DNA from: Spirochaetia bacterium
Lineage (GTDB): Bacteria; Spirochaetota; Spirochaetia; Treponematales; Breznakiellaceae
Assembly: GCA_025997655.1 (NCBI GenBank)
Contig: BNUW01000017.1
Location: forward strand, 1-26,430
Direction of reading: 5' to 3'
Length of the DNA stretch: 26,430 nt
The notes under the pieces were generated by a model. It did not search any database. It worked only from the letters and a program-made list of their open reading frames with translations, and had not been told where the DNA came from. Positions within the stretch are counted from its first letter, which is position 1. Every line of letters begins with the position of its first letter. The translations under genes and the position numbers were made by a program. Below, piece by piece: positions 7,204 to 14,379 of this stretch.

Positions 7204-9570
7204 CTAAGCCCCGTATTCGGTTCGGGCGATGATTTCGTTCTGTAAAACATCCGCCAAATCAACATAGTTAGCGGTATATCCCGCTACCCGGACCAGGAGA
7301 TGACGGTAATTCTCAGGTCTCCGCTTTGCCGCAAGAAGGTCCTCTTTATTTATCACATTGAACTGTACATGGTGTATTTTAAGTTCCACAAAGGCCCGCA
7401 TCAGGGCAACAAATTTTTCGATCCCCCCGGCGGTATGGAAAAAGGAAGGGACGAACTTCATGTTAAGCAGGGTTCCGTTGGCGGCGTTTATCGATTTAAT
7501 CCGGGATACGGATTTTAAAAGCGCTGTGGGCCCCTTCTGATCCCGGCCATAGACAGCGCTTAAGCCCCCGTCCGCCAGGGGTTCCCCCGCCCTGCGTCCG
7601 TCCGGAGTGGCGCCGACATTCTTGCCCATCGGCACATGGGCGGAAACCGTATATAGCCCGATAGTATAACTACCGCCCCGGTAGTTGGTCAGCCGGTCAA
7701 ATCCGGCCTTGATATACTCGACCCATTTTTCCCCGATGTCATCCACCCAGGCAACATCGTTACCGTATTTGGGGGCGTGGGTCAGCAAGAATTGCCTGAG
7801 TCCTTCGTCGGGGAAATTATTTCGCAGGGCTTCCAGGAGAACCTTTGCATCGACCCTGCGTTCATCGTATACAAGCTGCTTCAATGCCGCCATACTGTCC
7901 GCCAGGTTTGCTGCCTGTATGAGCTGTATGCCCGATTTGTTGTACCGTGCGCCCCCTGCGGTAACGTCTATCCCCCGTTCAATACAATCATTGATAACAC
8001 TTGAAAGGATGGGGGAGGGCATCATTTCCTTATGATGTTTTTCTACAATCTTAAGACCCTGTTCCATAAGGCCGATGAAATAATCCAGCTCCTTAGCATA
8101 GGCTTTTTCCAATTCCTCAAAGCCGGCATAATCGGGAAGCGTCCCAAGGGCAGGGCCGATTTGTTTGCCGGTCCGCATATCAACGCCGTTATTCAAGGTT
8201 AGCTCCAAAACCTTTACCATATTGAACATCCCGGCGTCGCTGAACCCCAGGGCGTTTCCGTGGACACTTAATTCCACGCAGCCTATCACCGCATAGTTTA
8301 TCGCGTCATCGTTACCGTACCCCGCCGCGAGCATGGCGGGAATAATGGATTCATCGTTTACAAGCTGGGGCATCCCGGTACCCAGACTGATCACCTCCGC
8401 CGCCCGCCGCATATATTCCTGGGGGGAATTTTTGTGCAGCCGGGCCGACAGGTTTGGCTGGCGAAACCGGACATGTTCCTGGGCGTGCAGAAACAGATAG
8501 GTTAGTTCGTTGACCGCATCCCTGCCATCCGGGGTTTGTCCGCCCAGGGAGATATTGAAGCCAATGGGGAAGCCCGCAAAAAATTCCGCGCCGTCGGTAT
8601 TCCGTAAATAGACGATCTGATTGAACTTAATAAACATAAGGTCCAACAGTTCCTGTGCCGCTTCATAGGAAAGAAGCCCCCGGTCAAAATCATGTTTGAA
8701 ATAAGGATACAGAAACTGATCGGCCCGGCCGGGCGAAAAGGAAGAGGCGTTGGATTCCATTTCCAGTAAAACCATCAGGAACCACAGAGATTGGATGGCT
8801 TCATGGAAGGTTTCGGCGGGGTAGGCGGACAGGCGTCGGCAGATGGCGGTAATTTTTTTATACTCTTCCTTTTGCGGCCCGCCGCTTGCCCCGGCAAGTT
8901 GTTCCGCCAATTCGGCGTACCGTTCAATAAAACGGGCGGAGGCTTCCATCACCATAACGGTGGCTTCGTAATAATCACGCTGCTCCCCGGTGCAGGTCTT
9001 AAGCCGCTGCTTTGCCTTTTCCATAAGCCCGCCGGGGCCCAACGCAAGCCACGCGGCAAGATCCGGGCAAATATGTCCCTGGGCATGATCCTTCTGATTC
9101 AGCTTGCCGACGATTTCACCGGCCTTCATTTCCCCGGTTAATTCATCACCGATTTTATTTTCCAGGGTTTTGCCCTCCCAGAAGGGGACCAGCTCATCAA
9201 AAAAATACGCACGGTCTTCGGGGCGAACCCTGAACTGATCCTGGGGACGGGTTTCGAGCAAATCTATTTCCCACTCCAGCCATTTGATGCCCCCCTCGGG
9301 GAAAACCACCCCGCCGCAGGATTCCTTGGTACGGTTCCCGACGATAAGTTCCCCCTCGTCTATCCGTATCTCCATATGATACAGGGCTTCCCGTAAGGCA
9401 TGGGCCCGCTTCATGATCATGCTCAGATCCGGATGTTCCCTGTAGGCCTTGGTTATATACCGCGCCTGTTCCACAGAAACATACCGTTCCTCATCAAGGG
9501 TACGCTGCCGCAGCTTTTCTACCCTGCCGGTTATCGCAATTTTCTTAATCCGTTCAATAGCAAAATCCAT
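7204..9570 (-). CDS. Glycyl radical enzyme, dehydratase/lyase class, substrate unknown
   Basis: Encodes 788 residues of the pyruvate formate-lyase superfamily. The C-terminal glycyl radical motif is RVAGYTA with G764. The thiyl loop reads GCVEL (C431, E433). A Cys-x-Glu arrangement marks dehydratases and C-X lyases (glycerol dehydratase, CutC, HypD, IslA types), while true pyruvate formate-lyase has adjacent cysteines, so it should not be called PFL. D445 (GFSDAGMFN) and H166 (GHICPD) match other active-site residues of glycerol dehydratase. The segment ESNASSFSPGR (272-282) has Ala-Ser where glycerol/propanediol dehydratases carry Gly-His, which argues against glycerol as substrate. The start at 9570 has GAGGAG about 6 nt upstream. 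It is a cytosolic, oxygen-sensitive enzyme activated by the next gene. The ABC importer, AroE-like, kinase and epimerase neighbours point to a sugar, polyol or cyclitol derivative. Confidence 0.94.
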   Translation of the reverse strand: MDFAIERIKKIAITGRVEKLRQRTLDEERYVSVEQARYITKAYREHPDLSMIMKRAHALREALYHMEIRIDEGELIVGNRTKESCGGVVFPEGGIKWLEWEIDLLETRPQDQFRVRPEDRAYFFDELVPFWEGKTLENKIGDELTGEMKAGEIVGKLNQKDHAQGHICPDLAAWLALGPGGLMEKAKQRLKTCTGEQRDYYEATVMVMEASARFIERYAELAEQLAGASGGPQKEEYKKITAICRRLSAYPAETFHEAIQSLWFLMVLLEMESNASSFSPGRADQFLYPYFKHDFDRGLLSYEAAQELLDLMFIKFNQIVYLRNTDGAEFFAGFPIGFNISLGGQTPDGRDAVNELTYLFLHAQEHVRFRQPNLSARLHKNSPQEYMRRAAEVISLGTGMPQLVNDESIIPAMLAAGYGNDDAINYAVIGCVELSVHGNALGFSDAGMFNMVKVLELTLNNGVDMRTGKQIGPALGTLPDYAGFEELEKAYAKELDYFIGLMEQGLKIVEKHHKEMMPSPILSSVINDCIERGIDVTAGGARYNKSGIQLIQAANLADSMAALKQLVYDERRVDAKVLLEALRNNFPDEGLRQFLLTHAPKYGNDVAWVDDIGEKWVEYIKAGFDRLTNYRGGSYTIGLYTVSAHVPMGKNVGATPDGRRAGEPLADGGLSAVYGRDQKGPTALLKSVSRIKSINAANGTLLNMKFVPSFFHTAGGIEKFVALMRAFVELKIHHVQFNVINKEDLLAAKRRPENYRHLLVRVAGYTANYVDLADVLQNEIIARTEYGA

Positions 9571-9590
9571 TTTCTCTCCTCAAATGATAG

Positions 9591-9722
9591 TTAATCTACC
9601 ACCACAACCTTTACCAGTGAAACATGAACCTGGGCGGCGAGTTCTGAAATCGGAAGTATCTTTTCTGTGCTGAGATTATCCAGGATGATTTTTTTTCGTT
9701 CAGAGAAAATACTTCGCCCCAT
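9591..9722 (-). pseudogene. 43-codon DeoR-type helix-turn-helix remnant
   Basis: In the 169-nt gap between the AroE-like and glycyl radical enzyme genes, an ATG at 9722 opens 43 codons ending in TAA. The product starts MGRSIFSERKKIILDNLS and continues TEKILPISELAAQVHVSLVK, matching the first half of the DeoR-family winged helix (pattern RxxxILxxLxxxxxxxVxELAxxxxVS). The recognition helix, normally VSxxTIRRDL, is replaced by VSLVKVVVVD and then the frame stops. A GAGGG lies 14 nt before the ATG, so translation would be weak. It is most simply a decayed operon regulator truncated to its HTH; a functional mini-regulator is less likely. Confidence 0.5.
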
Positions 9723-9729
9723 CTGTTAT

Positions 9730-10560
9730 TTATTGACCCTCATTGAGTATGCGGTTCAGTATGGTTTCATACACATCAAGCGGCGCAGGGGTACCGGTAT
9801 ACAATTCAAACTGTTTGCAGGCTTGATGCATCAGCATACGGGTTCCGGATACACAGACACAGCCGACGGCTGCGGCTTCCTGTAGAAGGGCCGTCTTTAT
9901 GGGAATAAAAACCGCATCAAACACCAGGGTGTGGGGGATAATCCTGTCCCGGGTAAGGATGGTTTCCTTTGATTTGAACCCCACGGAGGTACAGTTGATC
10001 AATATATCGTAACCAAGGCTTTGGTCCACCCGGTCAACGCCGCCGCCAAAGGTAATTCCGAACCGTCCGGCGGTTTCCCTGCCCCGTTTTTCATCCCGGT
10101 TAAAGAGGGTAATGTCCCCGGTATATTGTTTTAAGGCCCACACCAGGGTCTTTGCCCCGCCGCCTGCCCCCAGAATAACGATACGCTTACCCGTGGGGTC
10201 CATCACTTCTGTTAGTGCGGTAACCGCGCCGTACACATCGGTATTATAACCGGTCAACGCCCCGCCGTTATTAACGATGGTGTTAACCGCCCCGATTTCC
10301 CTGCTCACCGGGTCAAGTTCGTCAAGGAAGGGGATCACCTGCTCCTTAAAGGGCATGGTTACTCCCAAGCCCCGCAGTCCCAAAGCCCGCATGGCATCAA
10401 TCGCTTCCTTCGCCCCCGAGGGCTCAAAGGAAACATAGGTGTAGGAAAGCCCCTTTACCCGGAAGGCTTCGTTGTGCATTTTTACGCCCATTCCGCCGAT
10501 GCTTCCCGCTATTGAGCCGCAGAGAACAGGAAAACTAACCGGGCTCTTTTGTTCAGCCAT
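9730..10560 (-). CDS. AroE-like (shikimate/quinate dehydrogenase family) NAD(P) oxidoreductase
   Basis: Encodes 276 residues, normal for AroE. The catalytic Lys is in GVTMPFKE (K72), Asn in GAVNT (N93) and Asp in GYNTD (D108). The Rossmann loop is GAGGGAK (131-137), and NRDEKRGRE beyond it resembles the NADP-preferring NRTxxR segment. Where AroE binds the shikimate carboxylate with Ser-x-Ser (HSLSP before MHNAAF), this protein has GSIAGSIGGMGVKMHNEAF, longer and without that motif. The expected substrate is therefore a polyhydroxylated compound other than shikimate, possibly without a carboxylate. It starts 4 nt after the permease stop, inside the operon and far from any aromatic biosynthesis gene, so a catabolic oxidation is the best reading. 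Expected to be cytosolic. A true biosynthetic AroE cannot be fully excluded. Confidence 0.88.
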   Translation of the reverse strand: MAEQKSPVSFPVLCGSIAGSIGGMGVKMHNEAFRVKGLSYTYVSFEPSGAKEAIDAMRALGLRGLGVTMPFKEQVIPFLDELDPVSREIGAVNTIVNNGGALTGYNTDVYGAVTALTEVMDPTGKRIVILGAGGGAKTLVWALKQYTGDITLFNRDEKRGRETAGRFGITFGGGVDRVDQSLGYDILINCTSVGFKSKETILTRDRIIPHTLVFDAVFIPIKTALLQEAAAVGCVCVSGTRMLMHQACKQFELYTGTPAPLDVYETILNRILNEGQ

Positions 10561-10564
10561 GGGC

Positions 10565-11524
10565 CTACGCCTTCTTCGCTTTTGATGAAACGTTCGTCTG
10601 CATTACCTCTATGGCGGCGGCCAGAATAATCACCAAGCCGGTCGCAATAAATTGATAGAAGGTATCCACCCCCAGTACTATCAAGCCTACCTTTAACCCT
10701 GCAAAGAGGATCGCCCCCAGTACGGTTCCGAATATACTGCCCCGGCCGCCGGCCATGCTGGTTCCCCCTATGGCGGTGGCGGCGATGGCGTTTAACTCCC
10801 AGCCGTTGCCGGTGGTCGGATCACCGGTCCCCAGTTTTCCCACCTGAATCATGGCGGCCAGGGCGGTACCGCACATCCCCAGGGCGAAAATTGCGGTCTG
10901 GTTAAATTCAACCCGCACCCCGGAAAGCCGGGTGGCTTCCACGTTTCCGCCGATGGCATAGATGTGGGTGCCAAGCCGTGTCTTACTGAGCAGGATGTGC
11001 ATAACCAGGGCGAACAAAAAGAATATCAATACCGAAACCCTGACAAAGGGAAACAGTTGGCCGTCAATAAAACGCCGGTAGGATTGGGGAATATTTAAAA
11101 TGGGGTATCCGTTGGTGAACACATAGGCAAGGCCCCGGTAGACCGACATGGTTCCCATGGTGGCGATAAAGGGCTGCAGTTTTACTTTTGTAACCAGAAT
11201 CCCGTTTATTGCCCCGAAGATAAGGCCGAAGATAAGGCCCAGGATTAGACAGATAAGGGGGTCAACGCCGTTCACCGCCATTTTAGCCACCAGCACCCCT
11301 ACCAGCGCCAGGGTTGAACCAACGGAAAGATCTATTGCACCGGTAATAATAACGCCGGTAATGCCTATCCCCATAAGCCCGTAAATGGTAGCCTGTTCAA
11401 TAATATCCCGGACATTGTTTGTGGAAACATAAATCGGGTCGGCGATTCCAAAGAACACAAACATTACCACAATAGCTACCACGACGCTCATTTCACGGGA
11501 ATTTTTCTTAAAAAACTTAGGCAT
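10565..11524 (-). CDS. Ribose-type ABC importer, permease (RbsC-like)
   Basis: Encodes 319 residues, very hydrophobic, with about 8-10 membrane segments of the BPD_transp_2 family. Typical RbsC motifs are GVIITGAIDLSVGSTLALVG, RLSGVRVE and the coupling region LNAIAATAIGGTSMAGGRGS. It forms the membrane channel for the binding protein and double ATPase encoded upstream. AGGAGG overlaps the end of the ATPase gene and the spacing is 3 nt. The family imports ribose, xylose, arabinose, galactose, allose and inositol, so the sugar cannot be told from this subunit. Confidence 0.95.
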   Translation of the reverse strand: MPKFFKKNSREMSVVVAIVVMFVFFGIADPIYVSTNNVRDIIEQATIYGLMGIGITGVIITGAIDLSVGSTLALVGVLVAKMAVNGVDPLICLILGLIFGLIFGAINGILVTKVKLQPFIATMGTMSVYRGLAYVFTNGYPILNIPQSYRRFIDGQLFPFVRVSVLIFFLFALVMHILLSKTRLGTHIYAIGGNVEATRLSGVRVEFNQTAIFALGMCGTALAAMIQVGKLGTGDPTTGNGWELNAIAATAIGGTSMAGGRGSIFGTVLGAILFAGLKVGLIVLGVDTFYQFIATGLVIILAAAIEVMQTNVSSKAKKA

Positions 11525-11527
11525 ATA

Positions 11528-13024
11528 CTATTTTCCTCCTACCGCAAGGGAGATAATGCTTTTCTCTGAGAAATCGCTCCGGTTAACCGTTGAGACAATT
11601 TTTCCTTCGTGCATAACAATAATCCTGTCACACATACCCATCACTTCCGGCAGTTCGGAAGAAACGATGATGATGGATTTACCCTCCGCAGTTAATTGTT
11701 CAAGCAGTTTATATATTTCAGCCTTTGCGCCAATATCAATCCCCTTGGTCGGTTCATCCAGGATGAGCACATCCGTATTGGTCAAAAGCCATTTGGCAAG
11801 GATGACCTTCTGGGCATTCCCCCCGGAAAGGCTCATGGTCATAAATTCCGGATCGTTGGGAGTAAGCCCCACCTTCTGCCCAAAGGAACGGGAACCGGCA
11901 TATTTCAATTTACGGTTGACAAAAAGCCCCTTCTGAAATTTCTTGATACAGGGCAGGGCCATATTGTCGGCATTATTCATATTCTTAACAAACCCTTCTT
12001 CCTTGCGGTTTTCAGGGATAAGGCCAATACCCTGGTGCACCGAATAGAAGGGAGTCCGGTTCCCGCTCAATTCTTTTCCATAGTAATAAACTTTCCCCCC
12101 AAGGCTTTTATCCGCGCCGAAGATCACCCGCATAGTTTCGGTCCTTAATGCGCCTACCAAACCAAAGAAGCCCAGTATCTCTCCCTTGTAAAGGGTAAAG
12201 TTAATATCCTTAAATCCGGCCTCTCCCGCCAGATTTTCTACCGCCAGCACTTCCTTATCATACTCAGCCCGTGAAGGCCCGCCCCGCTTGGCAAAGAGTG
12301 AAACATCCCGGCCCACCATATTCTGGACCAGCATTTCTTCGGAGGCTTCCTTCAGGTCAAGCTCGCAGACGAATTTACCGTCCCGCAATATGGTAGCCGT
12401 ATCACAGATCCTGAAAATCTCATCCATTTTGTGGCTGATGTACAGGATCGTAATGCCCTGGGCTTTTAACTGTTCAATGATTTTGAAAAGGGAGTCCACC
12501 TCGGCGTTACTCAGGGATGATGTGGGCTCGTCAAAGGAAATGATATTAGCCCTGAGGAAGAGGGCCTTGGCGATTTGCACCATCTGCTTCTTCCCTGCAG
12601 AAAGGGTGTTCATTTTATCCGATGCATGGAAATTGCAGCCCAGCATCTCCAGGAGTTTCTGGGTCTCTTCTATCATACGTTTCTTGTTCAGGAAGGGGCC
12701 GGAAAGAATTTCGCTGCCCAGCATAATATTTTCCGCCACCGTCAATTCCGGAATAATATTGATCTCCTGATGCACCTTGGCGATACCGAATTTAAGAGCC
12801 TCCGAGGAATTGAGAAAATTGACCTCCTTGGAATCGATCAGTATCCTTCCGTCGCTGGGGGGGAAAATGCCGTACAGTATATTTAACAGCGTGGATTTTC
12901 CCGCGCCATTTTCCCCCAGGAGCGCATGGACCTTCCCCTTCTCAACAGAAAAGGAAACATCATCCAGGGCCTTTTGTCCGGGGAATATTTTCGTGATATG
13001 CTGAAATTCGATATAGTTACTCAC
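11528..13024 (-). CDS. Ribose-type ABC importer, double ATPase (RbsA/MglA-like)
   Basis: Encodes 498 residues with two ABC domains. The first has GENGAGKST (about 37-45), signature LSAGKKQMVQIAKAL and Walker B IISFDEPTSSL. The second has the degenerate P-loop GLVGALRTE usual for RbsA/MglA, signature LSGGNAQKVILAKWL and Walker B VLILDEPTKGID. It powers import through the permease encoded next. The start at 13024 lies 68 nt after the binding-protein stop, a gap that contains a strong hairpin. Confidence 0.97.
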   Translation of the reverse strand: MSNYIEFQHITKIFPGQKALDDVSFSVEKGKVHALLGENGAGKSTLLNILYGIFPPSDGRILIDSKEVNFLNSSEALKFGIAKVHQEINIIPELTVAENIMLGSEILSGPFLNKKRMIEETQKLLEMLGCNFHASDKMNTLSAGKKQMVQIAKALFLRANIISFDEPTSSLSNAEVDSLFKIIEQLKAQGITILYISHKMDEIFRICDTATILRDGKFVCELDLKEASEEMLVQNMVGRDVSLFAKRGGPSRAEYDKEVLAVENLAGEAGFKDINFTLYKGEILGFFGLVGALRTETMRVIFGADKSLGGKVYYYGKELSGNRTPFYSVHQGIGLIPENRKEEGFVKNMNNADNMALPCIKKFQKGLFVNRKLKYAGSRSFGQKVGLTPNDPEFMTMSLSGGNAQKVILAKWLLTNTDVLILDEPTKGIDIGAKAEIYKLLEQLTAEGKSIIIVSSELPEVMGMCDRIIVMHEGKIVSTVNRSDFSEKSIISLAVGGK

Positions 13025-13039
13025 CTTGTATCCTAAATC

Positions 13040-13072
13040 AAGCTGCCCAAGAACCTGCTTCCGGGGCAGCTT
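13040..13072 (-). terminator. Intercistronic stem-loop after the binding-protein gene
   Basis: A perfect 9-bp inverted repeat AAGCTGCCC (13040-13048) and GGGCAGCTT (13064-13072) with a 15-nt loop sits between the binding protein and ATPase genes. No T-run follows in the direction of transcription. It therefore probably stabilises the upstream mRNA or gives partial termination, so that binding protein is made in excess of the membrane parts. Confidence 0.5.
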
Positions 13073-13092
13073 ATGTTCATACGAGAGAAACG

Positions 13093-14196
13093 TTACTTCT
13101 TAAGCTTAAACCCGGTCCAGTTGATAAGTTCCGCGTCACTCTTCCCAATATTGTCCTTATCTACTACCGTCTGGGGAGAATAGATAACCTTGGGAACATC
13201 CTGGCCCGACAAGATGCGGAGCGCCATTTCAAGGCCAATCTGGGACATATAATAGGGGAAATTATTTACCGTGGCGGAGAGTTCACCGGCCTTTACGGAG
13301 TCCAGGGCTTCACTGGTGCCGTCACAGCCCACTACCAGTACGCTGCCCAGCTTACCAACCCCCCGGACCGACTCAAGGACACCCATGGCCATGGTATCGT
13401 TATTGGCATAGATAGCCTTCAGGTTGGGGAACTGCCGCAGCCAAATATCCGCAACTTCCTTCGCCTTGGTCCTGTCCCAATCCGCATTCTGGGTACCGAC
13501 TATTTTGATATTGGGATAGTTCTTCTTGATGTAGTTGGAGAACCCTTCGGTCCGGATACGGGCCGCTTCGTTCTTGGGAAGCCCCTGCACAACCGCAACT
13601 TCACCGGAGCCGCCGATCTTCTTGGCAACCCATTCAGCGGCCAGTTCAGCCCCTTCCAGGTGCCAGGCGCCTACGGTGGTCCGTATCTGGGGCATGAAAG
13701 CATCGTTCACAACCACCATGGGGATCTTCTGTTCCAGGGCTTTCTCTACACCGGGGAGCAGGTTGCCGTCCGCGATAGGGGAAACCAGGATGGCGTTATA
13801 ATTCCGGTTAACCATATTATTCAGGACCGATAACTGACCCAGTTCATCGCTTTCACCCTGGGCGGCGCCGACGGTTACCGTGATATTGAGCCCCGCAGCC
13901 TTGAGTTCCGCCCCGGCGGCTTCCACCCCTTCCTTTTCCATCCGCCAGAATTCATTTTCCAGCGCCTTAGCGGTAAACCCAACGGTAAGGGGCTGCTTGA
14001 TCTTGCTGATATCAATAGGGCCAAGGCTGTCCTTTATCTGATTATAGCCAACGGCCTTATCATAGGAGTTAAACCCCTGGGCCGCCACATCCGCCGCCGC
14101 TAATTCCTGACTGCCGGCATCCTTTCCACCGGCAGCAAACGCGCCCATTCCTACGCAGAACATAAGAACCAGGATAAAAACTGAAATCTTTTTCAT
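13093..14196 (-). CDS. Periplasmic sugar-binding protein of ribose-type ABC importer
   Basis: Encodes 367 residues. The N-terminus MKKISVFILVLMFCVGMGA is a signal peptide with a likely cut near AFAAGG. The rest is a Peripla_BP_4 (LacI-like) fold: PLTVGFTAKALENEFWRMEKE in the first strand and helix, ILVSPIADGNLLPGVEKAL, MVVVNDAF, AVVQGLPKNEAARIRTEGF, YANNDTMAMGVLES and VVGCDGTSEALD. It captures the substrate outside the inner membrane. I chose the ATG at 14196, with GGAGGA upstream and the signal peptide directly following; an earlier in-frame ATG at 14286 would bury the signal sequence. As the first gene of the operon it lies about 107 nt downstream of the predicted start of transcription. 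Confidence 0.95.
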   Translation of the reverse strand: MKKISVFILVLMFCVGMGAFAAGGKDAGSQELAAADVAAQGFNSYDKAVGYNQIKDSLGPIDISKIKQPLTVGFTAKALENEFWRMEKEGVEAAGAELKAAGLNITVTVGAAQGESDELGQLSVLNNMVNRNYNAILVSPIADGNLLPGVEKALEQKIPMVVVNDAFMPQIRTTVGAWHLEGAELAAEWVAKKIGGSGEVAVVQGLPKNEAARIRTEGFSNYIKKNYPNIKIVGTQNADWDRTKAKEVADIWLRQFPNLKAIYANNDTMAMGVLESVRGVGKLGSVLVVGCDGTSEALDSVKAGELSATVNNFPYYMSQIGLEMALRILSGQDVPKVIYSPQTVVDKDNIGKSDAELINWTGFKLKK

Positions 14197-14250
14197 AGTA
14201 TCTCCTCCACACAATATTTTCACGCCGAAAGGCGTAAACACCGGATAAAT

Positions 14251-14262
14251 TGGATTAATCCA
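14251..14262. promoter_or_regulatory. Candidate operator, perfect 12-bp palindrome
   Basis: TGGATTAATCCA is a perfect palindrome in the leader of the sugar operon, about 45 nt downstream of the predicted transcription start, where a repressor could block elongation. A short GC hairpin (ACGCC-N4-GGCGT at 14222-14235) follows in the same leader. The cognate regulator is not identifiable. Confidence 0.35.
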
Positions 14263-14289
14263 TAAAAAATTGTAATATAACAACATTTA

Positions 14290-14318
14290 TTGGTATTTTC
14301 CAATTTTATGAATAATAC
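14290..14318 (+). promoter_or_regulatory. Possible promoter of the ribokinase-like gene, overlapping the divergent one
   Basis: TTGGTA (14290-14295) and TAATAC (14313-14318) are 17 nt apart on the plus strand, with an alternative -10 TACAAT at 14321-14326. Its -10 occupies the same bases as the -10 of the opposite promoter, so the two directions would compete or be controlled together. Confidence 0.35.
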
Positions 14319-14340
14319 TATACAATTTTTTGATTGTCAA
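14312..14340 (-). promoter_or_regulatory. Predicted sigma-70 promoter of the ABC/glycyl-radical operon
   Basis: On the minus strand TTGACA (14340-14335) and TATTAT (14317-14312) are exactly 17 nt apart, nearly perfect consensus. It is the only strong promoter I see for the seven tightly packed genes down to 3814. Such a strong core suggests control by repression. Confidence 0.75.
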
Positions 14341-14350
14341 ATTTTATTTT

Positions 14351-14367
14351 TTACCGTATGGTAATAC
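14351..14367. promoter_or_regulatory. Candidate operator TTACC-N4-GGTAA
   Basis: TTACC (14351-14355) and GGTAA (14360-14364) form a 5-bp inverted repeat, overlapped by GTAT-N4-ATAC (14356-14367). It lies between the divergent -35 and the ribosome site of the kinase gene, a natural place for a shared regulator. Confidence 0.3.
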
Positions 14368-14379
14368 CGGAGGATGGGT

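Noticed and set aside
7204..9570. Pyruvate formate-lyase
   Set aside because: The active-site loop is GCVEL with one Cys followed by Val-Glu; PFL has two adjacent cysteines.
13040..13072. Full terminator ending the binding-protein transcript
   Set aside because: No T-run follows the hairpin on the minus strand and no separate promoter is evident for the ATPase and later genes.
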